From positions 68,545,094 to 68,609,093 of the forward strand of contig OY754337.1 of assembly GCA_963573305.1 (NCBI GenBank): DNA of 64,000 nucleotides, given 5' to 3'. Each line of letters opens with the position of its first letter. Within the stretch, counting starts at the first letter, position 1. Of the stretch, positions 46,539 to 57,856 are shown piece by piece. The stretch comes from Pyrrhosoma nymphula (taxonomy: Eukaryota; Arthropoda; Insecta; Odonata; Coenagrionidae). The notes below the pieces were generated by a model that had not been told where the DNA came from, did no database searches, and worked only from the letters and a program-made list of their open reading frames with translations. The position numbers were made by a program, and so were the translations under genes.

Positions 46539-47783
46539 ATGCAAAAGTTCTTCAGCAAGGTGAAAGACGTGTTCAGAAAAAATAGTACACCCATTTCAAA
46601 AGGAGAGAAAAGAGATGAAGACCTTACTACAGATGCCTCTAACATACCTGATTCTCCTGAAATCAGATGCCCAAAAACACACATCCCAAGTAAGTGTTTA
46701 CCAGTGAATTCCTCAGTCGGAAAATTGGAGGAACTCGTAAAAAACACTGTGAATCACGATGGACCAGCTGAGGGAGTTACTAGTGCCACCACCCCACATA
46801 ATAGTCCACCTAAGATCCTGCGTCAACAGTGGTCAGTGTCCGATGCTGTGAATGGGTGTCCAAGACTCGCAGAGATACCTGAAGAGAAGCAGATTGAAAT
46901 AGTTACTAGAATTAATAAGGCTGTGCAATCTCTGCCAGAATATTTTTATGACTTCTGCATGGTATCAAGCGATGAAGATCATGCAGATGCAAAGAATTTG
47001 AAAGATAAAATCAGTGCAAATTATAATTTAAGGGGTTGCACACTTTATGAGGATGACTTTTTTAGGCTGGGTGAGGACACTTTTGAAGCATATGAAAACA
47101 TGATGGACAGGAGTACAAAAATATTCTTCTACATCAGCACGAGTATGAATGAAAATGCATTCTGTAGGCGATTACAGAGTGCATCTGTGTTTCAAAGTTT
47201 AATGAGTAAAGTTCGGAGGGAAAAGGAAAAATGTGTGCCAGTGTTCCCAAATGGGTTATGTCGTGTTGCCTTACCTTTATCAGGGATAGCTGGTCTGGAG
47301 ATTCCAAAAGAAAGTTTGACAGCCCAGAGAATAAGGATAACATATGGAGAAGATGTCCGAAATCAGAGGATATCACAGGAGCAAGAGAGGTGGAAAATAA
47401 ACTTCTTGAAAATGTTGATCGAGGAGGTGGAAAAATACCTGCAAGAGGATAAAAAAGATGTGGTTGAAAGTAGTTCACCATTTGATACTGATAGTAGAAA
47501 TAAGGGTGAAAATAGAGGTGAAAATAGTGGTGAAAATTGTTCTTCATCTCCTCCAAATGCGTCTGGAATCCCTCCTTCAGGAATGTTTGATGGTGTTCAA
47601 GATTTGCTCCAGACTGCAACATCAGCTCCAGTAGTTACATCTTCAGAGATCAACATAGACTCAACAACTGCACATATTGGACACAACATAACCATACATG
47701 TACACTGCCATCAGACACACGAGCAAAATAGTAATGATGCACGTGGTTCAATTAGCACCTCCAGTGATTCAGATAATGACTGA
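46539..47783 (+). CDS. TIR-domain adaptor-like protein with C-terminal RHIM-like motif (TRIF/TICAM-like layout)
   Basis: 414 residues from the first ATG of the exon. Residues 1-110 are polar and low in structure. Residues about 137-240 fit a TIR domain: YDFCMVSSDEDHAD (strand A and box 1 with acidic DED), RGCTLYEDDF (box 2 position), RSTKIFFYISTSMNENAFC (strand D and helix D), then KCVPVFP. After it, GLE and the helix ERWKINFLKMLIEEVEKYL follow as in TRIF-type TIR domains. A serine/asparagine/glycine-rich linker with GENRGENSGEN leads to residues 371-392, where AHIGHNITIHV resembles the amyloid-forming RHIM core. TIR adaptors relay Toll-like receptor signals; a RHIM recruits RIP-type or Imd-type partners. 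There is no transmembrane segment and no SAM or ARM domain, so it is neither a receptor nor SARM. The putative NADase glutamate is not evident. An acceptor at 46527 means more exons may lie upstream. TIR call strong; TICAM relationship is inference. Confidence 0.8.
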   Translation: MQKFFSKVKDVFRKNSTPISKGEKRDEDLTTDASNIPDSPEIRCPKTHIPSKCLPVNSSVGKLEELVKNTVNHDGPAEGVTSATTPHNSPPKILRQQWSVSDAVNGCPRLAEIPEEKQIEIVTRINKAVQSLPEYFYDFCMVSSDEDHADAKNLKDKISANYNLRGCTLYEDDFFRLGEDTFEAYENMMDRSTKIFFYISTSMNENAFCRRLQSASVFQSLMSKVRREKEKCVPVFPNGLCRVALPLSGIAGLEIPKESLTAQRIRITYGEDVRNQRISQEQERWKINFLKMLIEEVEKYLQEDKKDVVESSSPFDTDSRNKGENRGENSGENCSSSPPNASGIPPSGMFDGVQDLLQTATSAPVVTSSEINIDSTTAHIGHNITIHVHCHQTHEQNSNDARGSISTSSDSDND

Positions 47784-49555
47784 TAATTTATTGTTTTCAT
47801 CACTGGAATTTTTGTTAATAGTTTCCCCACTATTTTGAGGGTTAAACATGACCTTCATTGGTTGATATGAAGACTGATTTTGTGTTGCTGTTAATTTCTT
47901 TTTTCCTTACTTTCACCATTCCTCTCATTCATCAACTAGGTGTTCAACAATTTGACATTAACTGTGATCAACTAATTTATGTATTTATTATAGGTACCTG
48001 TTTGAATAATGTGGTGGTTCTGCTAGGATGGTGGGCAAGTATTTCATTGCTCATAGCCTTGCTTCATAAACAATCTATACATTCTTAGCAGACAGCAACT
48101 CAAGTGATATGTTAATAACTTTTGCCTCAAAAGCAGTCCTTAAGGCCAAAATAATGCAAAAGTGGGTCTTTCAATTTGTAAACTATGCCCAAAAATATGT
48201 TGATTGTCCCTTTGCCTATAAGCTAATTTATGAATGTTGTTACACAGTTCATAATTATTGGATTTTTAGATGGCAATTATGACAGAATCACTTGAAAATA
48301 TGTATGAATATATGATATTAATATGAATCAATGCATGTGTCTAATATCAAACAGAACTTCTTATCATTATATTTTTAGAGTACCTACATATTGAATTTTC
48401 AATATTTATGTGCAAGAAGCAGTTAGCCATTTTACTAGCTAAGGATCAGTTTAGCTACCAAGGTTAAGGTCACACAAACACAAGAGCTAGTCCATTAATA
48501 AATATTATTAAAGTGTATCATGTGTAAGGAATTTACTCCAATGTCTCACACTCACCATTTAAATGTTATTATAACATAACATGCAGCTAACAATTATTTC
48601 TGTTCACAATTTATTTTTAATTATGTAATTATCCATAGTACATAAGCATTAAAATATGTAATCTAATCAAAGAAGCAGGTTCTTGTACATAAATACAAGT
48701 AATATATTTATCCTTCCACCCAGGATGTGTTTGAGGACAGAGATTAAGGTACATACTTACAAGATACGAGCAGTGCTTAAGTGCCACCTAGAGCAGATTA
48801 AATTACACATTTGCTAATTATATTAGATGAAAAAGACATCTCGTAATTCATGAAGTACTGAAAATCAAAAGGCTGATGTTATTTAGGTACCTCAATTAAT
48901 GCAATTGCATAATTGCCATATCAAACTCAGCTTTCAAAATCTTTTGGACAATTTAGACTACGAGACAGGATATAGAGATTTCTAGTCCAATACTAGTACG
49001 AAAATTTAACTCGCATGGAAATTATTTAAAAAATACTGATGGTATATAATTAGCATGTTTGAAAAATTATTTCTGGTGTTTACTACATATTTTTAAAAAT
49101 TGTTCAGAGCAAATTCGAGTACATACCTAGGTACTTATGAAGAGCATTGGATTACATTACAATTATTTTCATAAGCTAATTTCTAGGACTTGCTGAATGA
49201 CTCAAGCATTGTAAAACAGGCTCCAGGCCAAATAACAGTCCTGCAATACACCCAGCATACTTGGTTGACACTCCCTAGGAGAAAGTGCAGTGAATATACA
49301 TAATTGCTGAGTCACTTTTCATTCTAATTTCATACTTGACTCAATGTGGGCTGACACTAAAAATGGCTGGACTCTTTCGTGAGCATGCGTGAGTGAGCGT
49401 GTTGCATCTGGTGGTTTGGTTGATTATTTGAGGGAGACAACTGAGGTCGCAGCTTCTGGGCTTTATTTCATGTTCATCCATTTTTCCAAGCCTTTTCTTT
49501 AATGGCAACTAAGGCCCTTTCAGCCATTAGGACAGCTGGTTTGGTTGCTGATGCA
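47784..49555 (+). other. 3' flank of the TIR gene
   Basis: AT-rich. AATAAA at 48497-48502 could end the transcript. A 76-codon hydrophobic frame (47858-48088) shows no sign of being a gene. Confidence 0.4.
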
Positions 49556-49569
49556 CAGGCTACAATAGA

Positions 49570-49832
49570 GGAAGGCTGATGAGAAACCCAGCACTGCTAA
49601 AAATTAGTGAGATGAAAGGAGCTGTTGCTCATCAATAAAGGTGCCAAGGGGTCCACAGTTAAATTCATGATCTGATGAAGGAGTACTTCACTTGTGTTCC
49701 CTCCACATAGCACCCTGGTCAGAATAGGGATTCAACGGAAAAATCTCCACCACTGCCTAGATTTGAACTGGGCCCCCAGGATGGGATGACAGTAATCTAG
49801 CTACCAGATCAACTCAATCCACATTTTCACTC
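49570..49832 (-). mobile_element. tRNA-derived SINE
   Basis: The minus-strand head reads TTGATCTGGTAGCTAGATTA and then a decayed B box GGCCCAGTTCAAATC. The tail shares GGATTCAACGGAAAAATCTC with the 37.6 kb copies. Confidence 0.6.
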
Positions 49833-49859
49833 TTCCCACATTATAGTAAAACTCATATC

Positions 49860-50650
49860 ATATTTGGACTCTCTTTCCAAGTGGCAATCCTTGGGGTTTG
49901 CAGTGAAACGGAATACTCATTACTCTAATCACATGCAGCCCACCTGGAAATAGCTGTTGTCCAATATGCAATTTAAAAATAATCACTCAGTTTTCTCGTT
50001 AACACATTAAAGACTGGACATTTTTTTCCAACTTACCCCAGTGGCTCCGAAATCCAGACTCCAAAAATCCTCACAGTGCAACTATTTGATTGTCAGAATT
50101 TCGTGGAAAATCGCAGGTGGCCCGGGGAAATGAACTGACTGGGAACCCTGAATGAGTGAATATCACATGCCAATGGCTAAGTATAGGGTGAGCTCTACTC
50201 TCACCTATCAAAACCAACCTTTGGGTTGAAACACTGAGTGACCTCAGGGGCTGGACATTTTTTCCTGCAGGTATGAGATACTAAAATGCAATCAAAAACA
50301 GTAAAAAAGCAGAAGAAACTTGAAAGAAATACAGTTTAATACATTGATTACTGACGTAAACACTTAAACAGTCAAATTAGTTTCAATAGATCAGCAGGTG
50401 AAAAATAAGGAGAGTGAGTAGAAAACACAAGTAATCTCGTGATCCTAACATAACAAATGGTGTGCAAAACACAAGTAAACTTGCGATCCATCCTCAATGT
50501 GTTCACTAAGATTTCTAAACTTTCATGATTTGCACAGAATAAATAATTGTGTATATGAATGTTGAGCTATGAATCGTCACTGCAACGTCAGCATTCTTTC
50601 ATGGAGGATACACATGTTATTAACTTTTCTGTCTGTGATATGCTACCCTA
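49860..50650. repeat. Interspersed repeat, partner of 42765-43445
   Basis: Colinear with that segment but interrupted by ~500 bases (50000-50500) where the other copy carries foldback F3. Confidence 0.5.
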
Positions 50651-51425
50651 AAATCACTTTGTTTGAATTTGGATTTGAGGCCCTTGGGATTGGAAGCCAG
50701 TGCTCTTGCCACCATATCAACCCATTCCCCATGTTGCAGCTGGCCCAAGTCCAGCTGGGCACCCCTAATAATCCCACACTCAAGGTAGAAACCACTCTGA
50801 AGCATTTCCTCTTCCCCTCCACGCCCCCTTGATGCTACTGTTTACATTGGGGGATTGAATTCCAATGGCTTTTATTTGACCATCAAGAAATCCTCGTCTG
50901 ATGCACAACGGCAGGGTCTGAGCTGGGAATCAAGTCTTTGCTCAGACTCAGGTGCCCTCTTAGACCTAGAACATACTGTTATCTCAAGTTTCCTTAATGA
51001 TGAGGTAGTTGTGCCATTGAGGGAGGCCCAATCAGTGCACAGAAGTGTTACTATTTAACTGATCAGCTGAGTGAGACAAGTCTAAATGGAGTCTGTCAAG
51101 CAATTTGCAGGTGGATATGCAACAGTAACACCAAGAACTTTGATCCATGAAACCATATCAAATTTCGAGCATGAAATTACTGATTCTGATACTGATTATG
51201 ATCTAAATAAGATCCCCAAAATAACCAAAACAAAATTATTTCAATAACTCCTCAGCCACCCATGATGACTTTCATGCAAACATCATTGAGCCTCTTGCCA
51301 TACAAAGCTACATATCAAACTCTTTTCTCTTTAGATCACTTTAAACATTGAAGAAGCCCATGTATCTGCTATGAACCTAAAAAAATGTGTTTCCATTTTT
51401 CTCCCAAAGAGATAATAAGAATAAT
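50650..51425. other. Unassigned stretch
   Basis: No gene or repeat family recognised. Confidence 0.35.
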
Positions 51426-51431
51426 ACATTC

Positions 51432-51606
51432 CACAAATGAAAAAGTAACTTGGTTTCCTTCCACAGATTTATTTTCCTGGTACAACATGTTTCGACACAG
51501 TGGTGCCATCATCAGATACAGGTTTCGACACCGCTGTGTCAAAAAATGTTGTATGTACCAGGAAAATAAATCTGTGGAAGGAAACCAAGTTACTTTTTCA
51601 TTTGTG
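51432..51606. repeat. Foldback hairpin F4 with hammerhead-like core
   Basis: Arms of ~75 bases begin CACAAATGAAAAAGTAACTT and pair almost perfectly. On the minus strand the left arm reads CTGATGA (51515-51509), one unpaired T, GGCAC, loop CACT, GTGTC, GAAACATG (GAAAC at 51493-51489). Confidence 0.9.
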
Positions 51607-51609
51607 ATA

Positions 51610-53385
51610 TTCAACTTCCACATAGTTGAGCTTGAAACAATGGAACGTAATAATACATTCTCCCTCCTATTTAACTTTTTTCATATTATATTTACCCACT
51701 TAAATATGTATGCTGATACTTGAAACATTTTAGCATTAAACAGAATAGCAATAACAATTTCAACTGTGGAAATGAAATACATTGAAGAATGCACTGGTAG
51801 ATATATTTCAAACATTTAAATGGCTCTTAGGGCACAAGTGAAGAAATCTAGAATATGATGGTGAAGACAGGCATATGTTAGTCAAGACAGCGATTTCAAG
51901 AATTTTTTAACTTAACTGTTATCAAATGATATTGAGAGAGGCACGAGAAAAACAAGTTGGAAGGAAAATGGGTGGTTGCTTTTGTCAGTAAGCTTAAGAT
52001 TATGTATTCATGCAATCAGCTAAGATTTTACAGATCTAGTGTATATTTTAGGGTAAGAGGACTGGGATTAAGATAAAGCATGCAGAGAAAAAATGACATT
52101 CTCAAGTATGTAGTAGGAAGGAATGAAAAAAATAAAATAAAACCTTAGGTGATCCCTGCCCATTCCACTGAAAAGTGGTCACCTAAAGGTGTGGTCATTT
52201 AATTAGGTGATGGTAGCCTGGATGGTCAACTTCAAGAAAGCAGATGCAAATGAGAAGCTGGATGCTTAAAAAATCAGAAAAGTGACAAATTAACTTATTA
52301 ATTTTTGGCACAAATATCACAAGAGTATGAAGTACGCAGGGAGCCCAACAAGTTCCACAGAAAATAATAAGGTTTTAAGGACCTGTTATGTAAAAAATAA
52401 GGACTTTTTAATGTCCTGGGTTTGAATATATGTACTCATTAAGGACCAAAAATATATATTTCTTTAAATATCCCCTACCACTTTGCCGGTTAAGTTAATT
52501 CCAACTCCTTTTATTAAAAATAATTATTGTGTCAGTTCAAAAATATTAACATAACATAAACATATTTTTTAACAAATCAATATTTGATTATTTACTTTTA
52601 ATAACGTTAGTCAGAATGTTGCTCATAATTATTTCTAAACTATGAAAAAAATACATTAAAAAGGATTGAAAATTGAAATTTTAAAACTAATCTTTAAACG
52701 CCATATTGCTTCAATCACTGGGAATTGAGATTTTAAAAAGAGTTGAATCCAACCTGGATGGGGTCTGGCTTTTCATTTTTATAATACCAAAAGTAGGTAA
52801 CTTCCTTTAAAAATTCTCACAAGAAAATAGGAACTTCCTTTACAAATTCTCACAAAAAATTGAATACCTAATAATGAAGTTCCTAAAATTCATAATTATT
52901 CAATTTAGCCAGTGTTAATTTTACAATTTGGGATTTTTAGGGAAAAATGAACAAATTAAACTTCTTCCTTTTTTCAATTTTGCTCTAAAATACGGTTTAC
53001 TTCTTTCTCCTTTCCCTTCTTCTATTCAATTTTTGAGAGAACTGCACTTAATATGTTTTGTGTGATTTTGGGCTTCTTTCATGCTACCTTTACTCAGCAC
53101 ACTTTTAAGTCTCTGATGGCCCTCACCCAACAGCTTACTGGACACATCAGATTGAACAGGTACATTCTTCCTAGCTTCTTTTAATTCTAGCTTCGTCCGT
53201 CTCAGACTGTCCTGCCTCTCTATGCCCACTCAACAGCGGATTCCTCCGCAGCTGGGTTAGTATAAGGGCAGGATGAAGCCTGGGATGGGGAGCCATTGGA
53301 TTGCCCAGTGAGTAGTGGACATTGCCAAATCTCTCATGGAAAATGTTGGGGGATTCAGGGATACATTAAAATTGATTACATCACG
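51610..53385. other. Unassigned stretch
   Basis: AT-rich with no recognisable gene. 53230-53340 (GC-richer) may be the decayed upstream part of the LINE that follows. Confidence 0.35.
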
Positions 53386-53389
53386 GTTT

Positions 53390-55010
53390 GACAGAGGTTT
53401 AGGAACTGTGTCAAAAATTCGCCCAGCGATCCCTGGGGTGGATGTGGACTCAGATCATAATTAGCAATAATTAAATGTGATGCTAGATTCAAAAAGCTTG
53501 GCCAAATTAGAAAAATGAAGAGTTAGAATGCGGAAACTTTCAAAGGGATGAAAAGGCGGATATACCAGGAGATAGTGGAAAGGAACATAGGTGAAGCAAA
53601 GCAAATGGGAGCAACCGAAGAAAAATGGGAAAGCATAAAAACAGGCATAGTAAGGACAACTGAGAAAACAATAGCATCAATGGAATCGAGAAGGATAAAG
53701 AGGCAAAAAGGCAGACGGTCAGAAAGGAAATTATTAGGAACATGTAGGGGGGAAGGGTGTGGTAAAACGTCAAAACTGGCCTAGGCAAAGGGAAGTACAT
53801 ATAAGGAATTAAATAATAAACTTCGGGCTGTAACCAATCGGGCAAAGAAAAACTGGTGGAAAGTAAATGGAAATGGAAAAGCGACAAGATGAGGGGGAAA
53901 GGGGTACACTTTACGTTAAAATGAAAATACTGTTGGGCGGTAAGTGAGGGGAAACAATATCAAATGCTAAGGGAAGATATTAATTGAACAGGAGGATATC
54001 CAGGATAGGTGGACAGAATATGTGAAGGAGATATATGACAGCAGAAATAGACCTGTGAAACTAGATATAGAGAACAAGAGAACAATAAATAAGGATAACC
54101 TTGGACTGGAGCTACTTGACAGCCAAATAGAGGACATTATGAGAGATGGCGAGAGAAGATGGCAAGAAAAGCTGTGGGAGTAGATAACATACCTTCGGAG
54201 CTACTGAAGAATTTAGGTAATAAGGGATGGCAATCTTTTTTCAAACTCATTTGTAGCATCTACAAGGAAGGAATATGGCGAGAGGACTTCGTTAATACTT
54301 CCCTGATTCCTATTCTGAAGAAGAAGAAAGCATCAGTATGCGATGAATTTAGAACAATTAGAGTAACAACAACAAGAATAATACGTAAATAAAAGTTTGG
54401 AGAGCAGAGAAAATTACCATTTGGGCGATGACCAGTTAGGGTTCAGGGAGGGGAGGGCAACTCGGGATGTGATTGTGGTAATGAGAACACTAATAGATAG
54501 AAACAGAGTATGATCAGGATGTTTCACTAGTTTTTTTTTGGATTTTGCAAGTGTTTAACAGGGTAAATTAGGGAAAAACTAATGCTGAATCTTGGGAAAA
54601 TAGGAATAGATTGGCGTGATAGGAGACTCATCCGAAACTAATATATGGCCCAGGTGAGGGTGGCTGATGGTGAATCAGGGTGGGTAGTTATAGGCCCTTG
54701 GGGTAAGGCTAGGATGCCCATTGTAGCCTTTGCTTTTATAGTTACAATGCCGAGGAAATGGTAAAAGAGGCATGGGAAGAGCTAGATGTGGGAGTTAAAG
54801 TAGGAGGCCAGCTGATAAAGTTGGTTAGATTTCCAAACAACCAGATGTTGGTTAGTAGATCATCAAAAGGATCACAAGCTTTAGTGGATGTAGTGGAATT
54901 TCAGGGTGAGAAATACAGAATGAAGATAAATCACAAGAAAACCAAAGTAATGAGATTCTCTAGGATAAAGAAAGCGAGGCTTTCCGCAGGCTAACAGTCA
55001 CTTTTCTTGA
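53390..55010 (+). pseudogene. Degenerate LINE (endonuclease end and reverse transcriptase)
   Basis: 53430-53470 reads as the end of an endonuclease (VDVDSDH-like, followed by a stop). Then come a lysine-rich linker (53548-53784), an RT start GVDNIPSELLK (54159 onward) with ICSIYKEGIWREDF and SLIPILKKK, a decayed middle (GDDQLGFREGRATRD-like near 54430), and RFPNNQMLV where a FADDQ block is expected (54758-54994), followed by MKINHKKTKVM. The active-site aspartates are lost and frames change repeatedly. A different LINE from the one at 1760-5060, probably RTE/I-like. Confidence 0.8.
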
Positions 55011-55395
55011 GTCTACTCTACTGAAATGCCATCTGTACCTAAGTGATTCACCATTTTTTCAAGAACTTGGAAGAGGAGGGAAAAATGGAAAAAAATCGTT
55101 AAGCAGTTTGTTTTTCATTTTACAAAAGGTTACTAAAATTAAGTCCGACAATTAACATAAAAGGCATAGCTTTTACCTTTTGAAAATAAAACAAATTTTT
55201 TCAGCTCCCTTATCATTTTTTCTCTCCTGACTTTAAAAATATATTTTAAAGAGGTGTACCATGGAAAGTATCTCCAGACCTGAAATACTGGATTCATGAG
55301 AGAGTTCAAAAACTGTATCATCATCTTCTTTGATGGTAAATGAGGACAATGGAACAACTAGTGATCTTTCTACCAAAAAAATCTCATCAGTGGCA
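55010..55395. other. Unassigned stretch
   Basis: No gene or repeat recognised; may include the 3' end of the Tigger-like relic. Confidence 0.35.
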
Positions 55396-55397
55396 AA

Positions 55398-56510
55398 TTA
55401 GTGGCATGTAACAACGTACATAATGCATTCATGGATACATATTGGCATAGTTTTAATTACTGTAATCTTACCTGATTCAACAGAGGCATCATCCCAATCA
55501 CTGCATACACCATCATAACAATCTGTGAAACTTTCCTCCTCGTGCACCACATGACTATAAACTAACCCAGCAGTCTCGGCCGAAGCTTCAACATCTTCAG
55601 ATGATATCATTTCAATTCTGTCAATCACAGGGTCAAAGAAACCACACTGCTTGAAATAACTGTAGTATGTTCTGCGTTCAACATTCTTCCATGCAGAGAG
55701 CACCCATGATAATATGCCACTCACTGTTACCTTCTTCGACAAATTGGAGCTCTTCAAGCTTCATCCATCCTTGCCATTAAATGTTTGATCAATTGCCTTC
55801 TATGTTTTAATTTTAAGGCCAGAATGATTCCCTCGTCCACAAGCTGTGGCCTTGTGGTTTAATTAGGTGGGAAAATCTGAAGTTGTACATAAACCTTAAT
55901 TGATGAACATGACATGGAGCACTGCCAGGGAAAAGAAAGCGTTTCTGCAATCAAAAAATTGCAACCGATCTTCAAAAATCATCGACGTCATCCAGGAATT
56001 CAAATTCGATGCACCATAACACACGCTCCTTCATACCCACGTTTTTGAAACACCATGGCTAAAGAGAGTTCCCAATCTTGAGAAGTGCCTCTTTTTCTCC
56101 ATCAGCACTTCACACCATGTTAAGCATTCCTTGGCATTTTTTCTGCCTTTACAGTGGTCTTTGCTCCATGTCAGGGATTTAAATGGCAGGCAGGGCATGA
56201 AAAATGTAACCACTTTTGTACATATTAAATTCATGTTGCTAGCTATGGTCTTTTTATTACAGATAGAATACTTATCTTCAAGTTGCTGCACTTATGTCAC
56301 CAGATTCACCAACAATCAAATCCCTAAGAAGGCTATTATATGATGTATCAAAAATTGATTAAGCTAGCCATTGCTTGTTGCAAAACCTTCTAATAATTTT
56401 GAAACAATCTGTGGGGCCATTTCTTTAATTACAGCTCCACTAATGTGGATATTTTTGGACTGAGCAATTTTAAACCACTCTAAAACCTCTGGGGTGATGC
56501 TTTTGTGCTT
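55398..56510 (-). pseudogene. Tigger/pogo-like (CENP-B/jerky-type) transposase relic
   Basis: Reading the minus strand from about 56500 downward with frame changes: LEWFKIAQSKNIHISGAVIK (CENP-B-type DNA-binding helices); a decayed block where NADETGLF is expected (about 56240-56215); CLPFKSLTWSK; CKGRKNAKECLT, the conserved G-x-K-x-x-K-E-R-L-T block; then PPN, QLVDEGIILALKLKHRRQLI (the P-L-D-Q-G-I-I-x-x-F-K-x-x-Y-R-R block); and finally SAWKNV and YFKQCGF (55398-55757), the C-terminal helix block of jerky/Tigger proteins. The catalytic aspartates are mostly lost. Terminal repeats were not identified. Confidence 0.8.
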
Positions 56511-56574
56511 CTCTTGCTTCTTTATTTACCCTCTGAGATTCACCATGCCTTCCTGCCCATGCATCTTTCTCACT

Positions 56575-57800
56575 GTTATGACCACAAATGTGCTCAGAAG
56601 ATTCAACATAGTGTCCCAATTTTTTCAAGAAGTGTCAATGATGGGTGAGAGCATTACTTGGGGAGAGGCTGTTTCACTCCCAGATCCATCGTTCAACCTT
56701 TTCCCAGAAGTAATGATGAAGATGAACAGCAGTCTTCTGGATGCATATTTCCCACTTTTATGACCACAAATGTGCTCAGAAGATTCAACATAGTGTCCCA
56801 ATTTTTTTTCAAAAAGTGTCACCTTTAACTAATCCTTCAAACCAGGCTCCATCTTCCTACATCACTTCACTGGGAAGGAGTCTATTCTTCCACCACAGTT
56901 TATGACCCCTCTTTCATATGCTTACTGAAGCTTTTTATCAGTAGTATTGGTTTTCGAGGTTTTATCAACTTAAGTGGCCGTCAAAATTGCCAAATAAAAA
57001 AAAACAATTTATATGTTTTGGTGTCCAGCCAAGATGAGAAAATTAAATTAAATGAGAATTTCTATAAGAATTAAGGATATTTAATAATGTTTCTGTTGAA
57101 TGAACAACCACGAGAGGTTCACCAAATGTTTCCCTCAATTTCAGTCACTTATGCATTTTCCCAAAACCCTGCTGAAACAGAGGAAAAAAGAGCTGACTAA
57201 TATCATGCCTTTTGCCATCTTTGCTGCCAGTGGAGGGGAGACATATTTTCACCTTCAGTTCCTCCCCAAACAGTGAAAAAATACGCTGCAGCAGCAGGGA
57301 TTAGCCCCCATTTCGGTCACTGAATAGGGGAAGTACCTCTCAGAGCACTGGTCGTAGGTAAGGGTGAGGGGTGGTCATAAAATAGGGGTAAAAATAAAAT
57401 AGAAAATACAGGAATTAGAATCAGCAACCCCAACTGACAATTGCCTTGAATTAAGATGGCTTGGAAGTGTAACTGGCTGACACACCTGACCAGCAATTGG
57501 GAGATCAGGATTCAAATCCCTGTCAAGTCAAATGATTTTTTCAAGGTGAATTTCACCCTCTTTGGTGCACATTAAATAATTCCAATGTGTACATGATTGT
57601 TCTACACTCATGTTCTTCTTACCATCTTCAACTTCCACAATGAACTTCATATCATATTCCAATCCATTCAGACAGTTAAAATGGCCACTGAGTGAGAGCA
57701 TAACTTGGGGAGAGGCTGTTTCACTCCCAGATCCATGGTTCAACCTTTTCCCAGTAGTTATGATGAAGATGAACAGCACTCTTCTGGACAATGGACTTTC
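56575..57800. repeat. Local repeat cluster around a SINE
   Basis: ATGACCACAAATGTGCTCAG and its continuation occur at 56579 and 56760. A segment with TTCACTCCCAGATCCAT and GATGAAGATGAACAGCA occurs at 56668-56740 and 57719-57785. These are direct repeats, in part duplicated around the SINE at 57440. Confidence 0.8.
57440..57560 (+). mobile_element. tRNA-derived SINE
   Basis: A box region GAAGTGTAACTGGCTG, B box GGATTCAAATCCC, tail TTCACCCTCTTTGGTGCA. Same family as the foldbacks at 36240 and 38228. Confidence 0.7.
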
Positions 57801-57850
57801 AAGAAACTAGACATATTTATCAATATATATGCATGTATTTGTCTGTACAT

Positions 57851-57856
57851 TTTATT
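57851..57856 (-). terminator. Possible polyadenylation signal of the myosin-IX gene
   Basis: AATAAA on the minus strand, about 950 bases past the stop codon; no nearer canonical signal was seen. Confidence 0.3.

Noticed and set aside
47134..47622. 162-codon minus-strand frame inside the TIR gene
   Set aside because: Mirror frame of the real coding sequence; rich in H, F and Y as expected from antisense of N/K/E codons.
46539..47783. TIR protein as SARM-type NADase or bacterial-type TIR effector
   Set aside because: No SAM or ARM repeats, no evident catalytic glutamate in the expected position, and layout closer to adaptors.
47858..48088. Hydrophobic 76-codon frame downstream of the TIR gene
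   Set aside because: AT-rich DNA read as F/L/I; lies in the probable 3' UTR; no conserved features.
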